Below, piece by piece: positions 25,693 through 33,183 of a DNA stretch of 64,000 bases. The translations under genes were made by a program, and so were the position numbers. The stretch comes from Ruminococcus sp. Lineage in GTDB: Bacteria; Bacillota; Clostridia; Oscillospirales; Acutalibacteraceae. Each line of letters opens with the position of its first letter. Position 1 is the first letter of the stretch. The stretch lies in assembly GCA_017473775.1 (NCBI GenBank), contig JAFUJH010000052.1:17514-81513 (forward strand), in the 5' to 3' direction. Below the pieces are notes generated by a model. That model was given only the letters and a program-made list of their open reading frames with translations, was not told the origin of the DNA and made no database searches.

Positions 25693-26450
25693 ACAACCAC
25701 CGCTTTATCGCTGCCGAAAAGGGCAAGGATATTATTTCTTTTTATTTCAAGTTGTCGGAGTATAAATTCTGTCACAAAATCGTCGGATGGAGCATTGATA
25801 ATCTCAGAAGGCTTTGCGTACTGTAAAATCGTTCCTCCGTTTATAATCATAACCTTATCAGAAAGGCTGAGTGCCTCCTCGGGATCGTGGGTAACGATGA
25901 TTGTTGTAAGGTGGTATTCTTTTGCTATTTGCTTGATTTTATCCTTGATTGATTCCTTAATAACACCATCAAGTGCACTGAGGGGCTCATCAAGAAGCAG
26001 AATTTTGGGTTTCATCACAAGAGTTCTTGCCAGTGCAACCCTCTGTTTTTGACCGCCTGAAAGTTGTTCAATGTTTTTATTAAGATGCTCTTTCAAGCCA
26101 AGAAGTTCAATAAGCTCCTGTACCTCCTCAGGAGTAGAAATATCAGGCTTGTTTTTTAGACCGTAGACAATATTTCCATATGCATTAAGATTAGGAAACA
26201 GAGCGTAGTCCTGAAAGACAATGTTAAAGCCTCTGTTTTCCATAGATACCTCTGTAATATCGTGACCATCGAAGTATATCTCGCCACAATCAGGCTGAAT
26301 AATACCTAAGATAATATTGAGGAGTGTTGTTTTACCACTTCCGGATGAACCGAGAATAGAAACTATTTCACCATCTTCAACAGAAAAATCCACATGGTTC
26401 AACACATTCACATTATCAAATGATTTTTCGATATTTTTAAGTTCGAGCAT
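25689..26450 (-). CDS. Phosphonate ABC importer ATPase
   Basis: 253 residues with Walker A GSSGSGKTT, Q-loop VFQDYALFPN, signature LSGGQKQR, Walker B ILLLDEPLSALD and the switch VTHDPEEA. It belongs to the Fbp/Pot/Pht group that also contains PhnT. First gene of the phn operon; AAAGGAAAG precedes the ATG. An upstream minus-strand TATAAT (about 26495) is a plausible -10 element, with only a weak -35. Confidence 0.85.
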   Translation of the reverse strand: MLELKNIEKSFDNVNVLNHVDFSVEDGEIVSILGSSGSGKTTLLNIILGIIQPDCGEIYFDGHDITEVSMENRGFNIVFQDYALFPNLNAYGNIVYGLKNKPDISTPEEVQELIELLGLKEHLNKNIEQLSGGQKQRVALARTLVMKPKILLLDEPLSALDGVIKESIKDKIKQIAKEYHLTTIIVTHDPEEALSLSDKVMIINGGTILQYAKPSEIINAPSDDFVTEFILRQLEIKRNNILALFGSDKAVVV

Positions 26451-26548
26451 TTAGAACTTTCCTTTCGCATTGTTTTCGGCGAATTGTATTATATTACTGC
26501 GAAGTAAATTCCATAATCATAATGTTGTAAAATCTAAATGCACAAAAG

Positions 26549-26581
26549 CAAAAAGGCCGCTATTATTTCAATAGCGACCTT
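26549..26581 (-). terminator. Terminator of hydrogenase/adhE operon
   Basis: On the minus strand AAGGTCGCTATTG-AAAT-AATAGCGGCCTT with one imperfect pair is followed by TTTTTGC, about 28 bases after the hydrogenase stop. Confidence 0.85.
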
Positions 26582-26608
26582 CTGTCTATGTTATCATTTC
26601 TGATGATT

Positions 26609-28030
26609 TTATTTTAAGAGTGAAATTGCGTCGGTTATGGTTTTTTCCAGGGCCTCTCTGCCGTATTTATCCACCTCGGCTTTATTCTTTTCGCCGTGAG
26701 TCAGGCAACCTGCTCCACCGATGCAACCGCCGATGCAAGCCATACCCTCGATAAAGTTTGCATCAAGTACATTCTTGCTCTTTCTGAGCAGAGCTGTACG
26801 ACAGGCTTCAATACCATCGCAGGAAAGAGCCTTCAGGTCGAACTCAATCTCCTGCTCCATCAAGCCCTGTGCCACAGCATCGGCGAGTCCGCCGCATCTG
26901 GCAAAGATTCTTCCGAAGTAAGAGGCGTTGTCCAGAACACCCTCGTCCATAGCGGTTATGTCCATATCCTTGCTGTCAAACAATGCCTGCAGTTCCTCAA
27001 AGGTAAGCACACAGTCCACATAGGGCTTAACTGACTCAAGCTGAGCCTCTGACTTCTTTGCTGTGCAAGGACCGATAAACACCACCTTGGCACCCTCGGT
27101 AGTATCCTTGATATATTTTGCCAGCGTTGCCATAGGAGAAAGGTTGTGTGATACATATTCTTTAAGTGCAGGGAAGGCTTTTTCTATATACTGAACGAAG
27201 GCAGGACAACAGGAACTTGTCAGGAATCCTTTTTCTGCAAGTTCTTTACTCTCTGCCTGAGCTACCATATCTGCACCTAGGGCAGCTTCGATGACTGTAT
27301 AGAATCCGAGCTCTTTAAGTCCTGTGATTACCTGACCCAGTTTTGCATATGTAAACTGACTGGAAATAGAAGGCGCAACCATTGCGTAGACCTTATATTT
27401 TTTATTATCCTCACTTTTCTTCAGCATATCAATAACATTGAGGATATAGGATTTGTCAGAAATAGCCCCGAAAGGACACTGATACACACAGGCACCGCAC
27501 TGAATACATTTGCCGTTGTCAATTGATGCCGCATTATTCTCTTTAATAGATATCGCCTTTACCTTACACGCAATCTGGCAAGGACGCTTGTGATTGACAA
27601 TTGCAGAATAAGGACACACCTTTGCACACTGTCCGCACTCCACACACTTTGATTTGTCAATATGTGCAACATGGTTGTGATCAAAGGAGATTGCTCCTTT
27701 CTTGCAGACATCCTCACATCTGTGAGCGAGACATCCGCGGCAGGAGGTAGTAACCTCGTAACCTGCGGCGGGGCATTCGTCACAGGCTATATCTATAACC
27801 TCAATAACATTGGGATTCTCGGGATCTCCGCCCATAGCTATCTTAACACGCTCGGAAAGAATAGCTCTCTCTTTATAAACACAACAACGCATAGTTGGAG
27901 TATTACCCGGCACAATGATTTTGGGAATATCCAGAAGGTTTTCAAGGAGAGTATCATTCCAAGCCTGACGCGCTACCTCACGCAACACTTTATATTTAAG
28001 GTGCTGAACCTTTGTATCAAATTTTCTCAT
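26609..28030 (-). CDS. [FeFe]-hydrogenase, group B type
   Basis: 473 residues from the ATG at 28030 (AAAGGA upstream; a TTG eight codons earlier is less likely). An N-terminal Cys-rich region (CDECPAAGYE...CRGC..RCEDVC) precedes two [4Fe-4S] ferredoxin units (CVECGQCAKVCP and CIQCGACVYQCP). The C-terminal H-cluster domain follows: motif 1 TSCCPAF, motif 2 GPCTAKKSE, motif 3 GMACIGGCIGG. All four H-cluster cysteines are present, so it is likely catalytic and evolves or consumes H2 with ferredoxin. The architecture fits the monomeric group B [FeFe]-hydrogenases of clostridia. It is the last gene of the adhE operon. Confidence 0.88.
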   Translation of the reverse strand: MRKFDTKVQHLKYKVLREVARQAWNDTLLENLLDIPKIIVPGNTPTMRCCVYKERAILSERVKIAMGGDPENPNVIEVIDIACDECPAAGYEVTTSCRGCLAHRCEDVCKKGAISFDHNHVAHIDKSKCVECGQCAKVCPYSAIVNHKRPCQIACKVKAISIKENNAASIDNGKCIQCGACVYQCPFGAISDKSYILNVIDMLKKSEDNKKYKVYAMVAPSISSQFTYAKLGQVITGLKELGFYTVIEAALGADMVAQAESKELAEKGFLTSSCCPAFVQYIEKAFPALKEYVSHNLSPMATLAKYIKDTTEGAKVVFIGPCTAKKSEAQLESVKPYVDCVLTFEELQALFDSKDMDITAMDEGVLDNASYFGRIFARCGGLADAVAQGLMEQEIEFDLKALSCDGIEACRTALLRKSKNVLDANFIEGMACIGGCIGGAGCLTHGEKNKAEVDKYGREALEKTITDAISLLK

Positions 28031-28089
28031 AATATTTTGATCCTTTCTTAGCAATCAGCTAAAAGCTCTGTGCTTCACAAACCGAAAAA

Positions 28090-29037
28090 TCAGAACTTTG
28101 TTCCTCTGATTATTTCTTTCAGTACCTCGGCAGAATGATAAAGTTTATTCATCTCATCATCAGAAAGCTTCTGAGTTATGATGGATTTAACTCCGCTATG
28201 GTCAACTACTGAAAGAGAGCTCAGACAAACATCCTTTATTCCGTACTCACCGTCGTGTAACGAAGAGACAGTCATAAGGCTTCCTGCATTTCCGCTTATT
28301 GTCTTGATAATATGCATAGTAGATGTTGCTACTCCGTATATGGTACAGCCTTTTCTTGCTATGATTTTTCCGCCTGATTTCTTTACATATGTTTCAACAT
28401 CTTCTCGGGAATAATCTGTAGGAAGTGAATATGTTGTTGCAACAGCATTATTATACTCTTCAAGAGGAACTCCTGCAATAGTGGCTGTTGACCATGCTAT
28501 AAAAGAACTGTCTCCATGCTCAGCCAGCACATTTGCATGGACCTGCTTTTTATTTACATTGTATATTTCTGCAAGACGGGTTCTGAGTCTGATCGTGTCA
28601 AGCAAAGTTCCTGTTCCGAGGACCTGATTCTTAGGCAGTCCTGTAAACTTAAGGAATGCATAGGTCAGGATATCAACTGGGTTAGCTACAATTATGTAAG
28701 TTGCATCAGGCGCATATTTTACAATCTGCTGTGCAACGCTTTTTATAATATCCACATTTGTCTGAACAAGCTCCAGACGGGTTTGTCCCGGTTTTCTGCC
28801 GATACCGCTGGTAATTACCACAAACTGCGAACCTACTGCATCTCTGTAATCGCCTGCATATATATCGCAGTTATCAAGAAAAGGAGTTGCTTGCTTGATA
28901 TCAAGAGCTTCTCCCAGTGCTTTCTCGGCGTTAACATCAATTAATACAACTTCTGTTGCAGCATCTCTTGCCAACAGTGAATATGCAGTTGTAGCACCTA
29001 CAGAGCCTGCTCCTATTATTGTTACTTTAGTTTTCAT
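28090..29037 (-). CDS. L-lactate/malate dehydrogenase family protein
   Basis: 315 residues with the Rossmann GAGSVG at 9-14, NAD-selecting D34, the ANPVD block and the catalytic His in AEHGDSS. The length and overall sequence match clostridial L-lactate dehydrogenases. However, the residue that separates lactate from malate dehydrogenases (Gln in LDH, Arg in MDH, just before KPG) is Arg81 in SGIGRKPGQTR. The substrate could therefore be pyruvate, oxaloacetate or another 2-oxo acid. Its place in a fermentation operon fits NADH disposal by either route. I leave the symbol blank for that reason. Family assignment is firm; substrate is not. Confidence 0.85.
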   Translation of the reverse strand: MKTKVTIIGAGSVGATTAYSLLARDAATEVVLIDVNAEKALGEALDIKQATPFLDNCDIYAGDYRDAVGSQFVVITSGIGRKPGQTRLELVQTNVDIIKSVAQQIVKYAPDATYIIVANPVDILTYAFLKFTGLPKNQVLGTGTLLDTIRLRTRLAEIYNVNKKQVHANVLAEHGDSSFIAWSTATIAGVPLEEYNNAVATTYSLPTDYSREDVETYVKKSGGKIIARKGCTIYGVATSTMHIIKTISGNAGSLMTVSSLHDGEYGIKDVCLSSLSVVDHSGVKSIITQKLSDDEMNKLYHSAEVLKEIIRGTKF

Positions 29038-29054
29038 ATCTCTCCTTCTCCTCC

Positions 29055-30227
29055 TTAAAAATAACTGACTTTAATTCTTTTTCCCATTTGTCTTAAACAT
29101 TTTGAAAGTTCTTCTACCAGATTCATCTTGATATTAAAGTTAATAGGCAAATCAGGATTCTGATGAGCAGGATTTACTGCTCTGCCTACATAAAAATTAA
29201 TATCGGTTGCTTCTTCAAACAGCAATCGGCTTATCTGGGATGCACCGTCTTTTTTGAAATTCCAATGCTCATAATGCTTGTTTTCACCAAGATAGTCTCT
29301 GGCGTATTCAAGCACCTTATTTACAGTAATTACACCTTCTGTGACAAGGTCAACGCCCTCTATTCTGGCTATGGGAGGTACATCGCTATCCTCAAAGCAC
29401 AGACTTGCCTGAATAGGCTTTCTGAGGTATTTGGCCGCAATAGATGAGGTTGTTCCGCCACAGATGATATGCTTGCCTTCCTTTGAAAAAAACAGAGACA
29501 TCATTCTGTCGCAGTCATCCCGGTTTGAGGGAGGGCCGAAAAGCATATTCATAGGCTCTCTTTTTCTTATCCTTACAAAGCACGCTGTGGCGTCGTCACC
29601 GGGCTTACCGTCATAAAGCTTGTTACATTCATCAACAAGGATAGTAGACAGATTCTTTGCTGTATAACCTGCAGGAGCAAGAGCCTCTATAAAGCTTATG
29701 ATATCCTCTCGCTTCCAACCGAAGTTATAGGCTGTTCCGATACCTGCATGAGGGCATCCGTCACTCATAGCAACGAAAATATCATTCTCTCTCAAAGGGA
29801 TTATAGACTTAAATATCTTTTTGCCGCCGATATTCATTTCTGTTTTCGGATAATCGTAGTTCACTTCATCTCTGATAATAATTACCTGAGGATTATCATA
29901 TTGAAATATTTCGGCTGTTTCGTTATTTTTCAGATGCATAATGGTAAAGGTAGAGTACGCAACACCTCTTACCGAGCAAACAGGCAGAGTAGCGGCAATA
30001 GTAGAAACACACTCCTCTATAGGCAAACCCTCGGACATCATAGTTGAAATTATCTTGGATGTAAGCGTAGACAGAATACTTGCCTTGACACCGCTTCCCA
30101 AGCCGTCTGACAGAACTATAACCGTGGAGTTTTCATCAGGCTCTACAATATCAACATGGTCTCCGCAAAGCTGTTCTCCGTAATGATTTATACTTTTGTA
30201 TCCGATTTCTGCACATAAATCATTCAT
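29055..30227 (-). CDS. SpoIIE-type PP2C serine phosphatase
   Basis: 390 residues, soluble, without the membrane region of true SpoIIE. The PP2C metal-binding motifs are present: VLSDGLGSGVKAS near residue 38, MSDGCPHAG at about 150 and DDATACFVRI at about 210. An extra C-terminal domain of about 170 residues follows (from MNMLFGPPSNRDDCDR), with a conserved 'CGGTTSSIAAKYL' segment. It overlaps the sensory hydrogenase gene by eight bases, which implies 1:1 coupled expression. It probably removes a phosphate from a partner protein in response to the HydS signal; target unknown. Confidence 0.85.
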   Translation of the reverse strand: MNDLCAEIGYKSINHYGEQLCGDHVDIVEPDENSTVIVLSDGLGSGVKASILSTLTSKIISTMMSEGLPIEECVSTIAATLPVCSVRGVAYSTFTIMHLKNNETAEIFQYDNPQVIIIRDEVNYDYPKTEMNIGGKKIFKSIIPLRENDIFVAMSDGCPHAGIGTAYNFGWKREDIISFIEALAPAGYTAKNLSTILVDECNKLYDGKPGDDATACFVRIRKREPMNMLFGPPSNRDDCDRMMSLFFSKEGKHIICGGTTSSIAAKYLRKPIQASLCFEDSDVPPIARIEGVDLVTEGVITVNKVLEYARDYLGENKHYEHWNFKKDGASQISRLLFEEATDINFYVGRAVNPAHQNPDLPINFNIKMNLVEELSKCLRQMGKRIKVSYF

Positions 30228-31896
30228 CTGTGATTGACTCCTTCAGCTTTGCCAGAGCAATTTTGGTTTCTGCCGCCGTTTCACCGAGAAGCGATGCAAT
30301 TTCCTGAACAATACGCATCTGCTTATCGACTACCTTGTCTGCAACCTCTATGGTCTGACGGCTGATATTTTCCTTTCTTTCGCGTTCATACTCCTCATCG
30401 GTAATATCTCGCATAATTCCAATAAGGTGGTGAGAGTCACGGTCATATACTATTGTCTGCTCAACATATCGTTTGTACTCTGCAAGGTATACACGCTGGT
30501 CTCTTATATCTCTGCCTGTTTTGAGCACCTGCATAAATGCAGCAGGGTCAAGAATTCGTACTACCTGCTCGCCCAGAACATCTGATGCCGCACGGATATT
30601 CATTATTCTCCTTGCTGATGCATTTATCTGCTGTACCTCAAGTTTATCGTTAAGCACGATGAGTCCGTTGGGTGTATTCTTAACGATAGTATCCGAGAAG
30701 CTCTCTGCCTTATCTTTAAGGAAAGGAAGGCACATTGAGATTTCTGCCTTACCCTGACAAATCGCAATCGCCTTTTCACGGCAGGTGTTGTATCCGCAGG
30801 AGCCGCAATTAAGTTCCTGAGAGGGCTTGAACTTGCCCATCTGACGAAGAACACTGCTTATTTCACTTTCACTGGGAAGCCCGAGTCGGTGTTCTATATA
30901 GGCAAACACCTTCTTTAGCTCCGCTGATTCAGGCTGAGGAACCTCAAAATCCTTTGTTCCTGCAAAATCCGCCACCGCCATATAATCTTTAAGAGGTGAG
31001 CGATGGTATTTTTCCATAACAGGACCGCCTACACAACTGCCTGCACAGGCTGACATTTCGATGAAACATTTATGGATATTTCCGTTTTCTATCTCCCTGA
31101 GTGCGGCAATACAGTTATCAACCCCATCCAGAGCCATATATGTATAACCCTCAGCGTTTTGTGCCATTGTCTTGAGCACACCGCCGGTTGTGGGAAAGAA
31201 ACGGGCTTTGGTGCATACATCTGAGTCCATTTCTCTTTCAAGTTCAATCTTCTCTTCATTAAACCAGTTTGTCAGTTCTTCAAAGGTAAGCACAGCGTCA
31301 ACTATGCCCTCGTAGTATTCAGCCTCGTCCTTTTTTGCAACACAAGGTCCGATGAAAACTGTCTTTGCGTTGGGATAGCGGCTCTTTATATCCTGACAAT
31401 GTGCCTGCATAGGAGACAAAACATCAGCAAGATATGGCAGAACAGAAGGAAAATATTTCTGAATCAACAGATTAATAGAATGACAGCAGGAAGATATAAC
31501 AATGTCCCTTTCATCCTCTTTAAGCATACGCTCATATTCTGTTTTTACAACAGTGGCACCTTGGGCAGTTTCTTCAACCTCAAAAAAGCCCAACTTCTTT
31601 AATGCCCTGCGCATTGAGTTAATTCCCACGCCTTCGTAATTTGCAATAAAAGATGGTGCAAGACTCACTACAACAGGCTCGTCCCCTTGCAAAAACACTT
31701 TAACCTTTTCGGTTTCATTTACGATTTCCTTGGCGTTCTGGGGGCAAACTACGAAACACTGACCACAGAGAATACACTCATTGCCGATTATATGTGCCTG
31801 GTTTCCCGAAAAGCGAATAGCCTTAACAGGACAATGCCGAATGCATTTATAGCAATTCTTACAGTTTGATTTTTTAAGAGTCAGACAATTGGACAT
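30220..31896 (-). CDS. Sensory [FeFe]-hydrogenase with PAS domain (HydS-like)
   Basis: 558 residues. Two [4Fe-4S] units come first (CKNCYKCIRHCP, CILCGQCFVVCP). An H-cluster domain follows (about 70-330) with altered motifs: motif 1 SSCCHS instead of TSCCP, motif 2 GPCVAKKDE, motif 3 MSACAGSCVGG. An extra Fe-S motif CGSCGYNTC...C comes at about 370-405, then a PAS domain (about 415-520) and a helical tail. Loss of the proton-channel and second-shell residues with addition of a PAS domain is the hallmark of group C sensory hydrogenases, which are thought to report H2 or redox state. The output partner is most likely the overlapping phosphatase gene. A putative H2-sensing HydS has been described in Ruminococcus albus. 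Confidence 0.88.
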   Translation of the reverse strand: MSNCLTLKKSNCKNCYKCIRHCPVKAIRFSGNQAHIIGNECILCGQCFVVCPQNAKEIVNETEKVKVFLQGDEPVVVSLAPSFIANYEGVGINSMRRALKKLGFFEVEETAQGATVVKTEYERMLKEDERDIVISSCCHSINLLIQKYFPSVLPYLADVLSPMQAHCQDIKSRYPNAKTVFIGPCVAKKDEAEYYEGIVDAVLTFEELTNWFNEEKIELEREMDSDVCTKARFFPTTGGVLKTMAQNAEGYTYMALDGVDNCIAALREIENGNIHKCFIEMSACAGSCVGGPVMEKYHRSPLKDYMAVADFAGTKDFEVPQPESAELKKVFAYIEHRLGLPSESEISSVLRQMGKFKPSQELNCGSCGYNTCREKAIAICQGKAEISMCLPFLKDKAESFSDTIVKNTPNGLIVLNDKLEVQQINASARRIMNIRAASDVLGEQVVRILDPAAFMQVLKTGRDIRDQRVYLAEYKRYVEQTIVYDRDSHHLIGIMRDITDEEYERERKENISRQTIEVADKVVDKQMRIVQEIASLLGETAAETKIALAKLKESITDE

Positions 31897-31901
31897 AGCC
31901 C

Positions 31902-32162
31902 TTACCCCTCTTCGCTGGTGATTTTATTAAGTATATTTTCTGTGAAAAACTCCTTGAAGTTTTCACGGGTAACGCCTGTATGAACAACATCATCAACCTG
32001 AATAGTAACACCGATACGATTACACTTGCCGACGCAAAAACTGCCAACAAGTGTAACCTCGTCCTCAAGGTGATAATCTTCTACAGCTTTCTGAAGAAGC
32101 TCCACTATATCAGCCGAGCCTTTCAAGTGGCATGATGAGCCAACACAAACCTGAATTATCAT
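31902..32162 (-). CDS. Small [2Fe-2S] ferredoxin, NuoE-like fold (1)
   Basis: 86 residues in a thioredoxin-like [2Fe-2S] ferredoxin fold, with ligand cysteines at 6, 11, 43 and 47 (VCVGSSC and FCVGKC). It resembles the C-terminal half of NuoE/HndA subunits as a free-standing carrier. It lies five bases upstream of hydS and six bases downstream of a second copy, so it probably passes electrons to or from the sensory hydrogenase. Confidence 0.82.
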   Translation of the reverse strand: MIIQVCVGSSCHLKGSADIVELLQKAVEDYHLEDEVTLVGSFCVGKCNRIGVTIQVDDVVHTGVTRENFKEFFTENILNKITSEEG

Positions 32163-32168
32163 AATTAT

Positions 32169-32408
32169 TTATACCTTCGTAAGAATATTATTTTCAAAAA
32201 ACTCTTTGACTGAATCAGGAGTTACAGAGCAGAATTCTCCATCAACTGTTACGCATACACCCTGCTGACATTTACCCATGCAGAATGTACCTCCCAGTTC
32301 CACCTTATCTGAGAGATTATTCTCTGAGATAAGACACTGAAGCTGTTCTACAACCTGACGGGAACCCTTGATGTGACAGGAACTACCAATACATACTGTT
32401 ACTTTCAT
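32169..32408 (-). CDS. Small [2Fe-2S] ferredoxin, NuoE-like fold (2)
   Basis: 79 residues, paralogous to the next gene, with the same cysteine spacing (6, 11, 43, 47; VCIGSSC and FCMGKC). Two tandem copies suggest either two partners or a heterodimer. It is part of the adhE-hyd operon, with a gap of 12 bases to the kinase-like gene. Confidence 0.82.
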   Translation of the reverse strand: MKVTVCIGSSCHIKGSRQVVEQLQCLISENNLSDKVELGGTFCMGKCQQGVCVTVDGEFCSVTPDSVKEFFENNILTKV

Positions 32409-32420
32409 TATAATTTCTCC

Positions 32421-33170
32421 TTATTCATAATCTACAACATTTACCCAAGAAAGCAGGAACTCTCTCTCTTTTTCGTTACCCTTCACGGACTGGGAAGCGG
32501 CAACAATGGGCATCCATTTCTGAACATACTGCATTGCTGTGTTGCTCTTTTCACAGAACAGCTCAAGATACTTTTTTGCACCGTTGATATCACCCTTCAA
32601 CCAGAACAAAAGATATGTTCTTGCGGCATCTGCTGATGCGTTACCCTGTGTAGCATGTGCCCAGTCGATGATATAGGGGGTGCCATCCTCTGTTATTATT
32701 ATGTTAGAAGGGTTAAAGTCACCGTGACAAACCTTGTTATGCTTAGGCATACTCTCGAGACGGGTATGCAAATCATAACGGGTTGTAGCGTCAATTTCGG
32801 TAAGACAGATTTTTCTGTTCATCTTATCTTTGAGTTTGTGAAGATGAGGACAGGTCTTGGAGTGCACCTGAAGCTGAAGGTCAACCAGCATTTCAAGATA
32901 CTCATCTTTTCTGTCTTCATCCTCTGCCATAAGCTGAGAAAGTGTCTTACCCTCAATAAATTCTGTAACTATAGCCCACTTGCCGTCAATGGTTGTAACT
33001 TCAATAACCTTTGGTATATTAAGTCCTGTTTCCTCGATTCTTGCCTGATTCAACGCTTCGTTTAAAACATCAGCTTTAGAATAATCAGCATTGAACACCT
33101 TAATACACCTGTCGCCGTCACGGTAAATGGTCTTGTCGTTTCTTACTGCAATAACTCTGTCAAGTTTCAT
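32421..33170 (-). CDS. APH-like phosphotransferase (TIGR02172-type)
   Basis: 249 residues with an aminoglycoside-phosphotransferase/choline-kinase fold. The catalytic loop is HGDFNPSNIII (about 148), and the metal-binding Asp follows in IIDWAHA. The N-lobe has an 'IKVFNADYSKADV' strand that could carry the ATP-binding Lys. It matches, from memory, a family of small kinases with unknown substrates in Firmicutes and Fibrobacter (TIGR02172). Resistance is unlikely given the context between adhE and ferredoxin genes. A protein or metabolite kinase opposing the downstream PP2C phosphatase is an attractive but unproved idea. Confidence 0.7.
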   Translation of the reverse strand: MKLDRVIAVRNDKTIYRDGDRCIKVFNADYSKADVLNEALNQARIEETGLNIPKVIEVTTIDGKWAIVTEFIEGKTLSQLMAEDEDRKDEYLEMLVDLQLQVHSKTCPHLHKLKDKMNRKICLTEIDATTRYDLHTRLESMPKHNKVCHGDFNPSNIIITEDGTPYIIDWAHATQGNASADAARTYLLFWLKGDINGAKKYLELFCEKSNTAMQYVQKWMPIVAASQSVKGNEKEREFLLSWVNVVDYE

Positions 33171-33183
33171 TACTGATTCCTCC

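Noticed and set aside
32421-33170. Aminoglycoside resistance gene
   Set aside because: The fold is APH-like, but the gene is embedded in a fermentation operon and resembles a general small-kinase family, so resistance is not supported.
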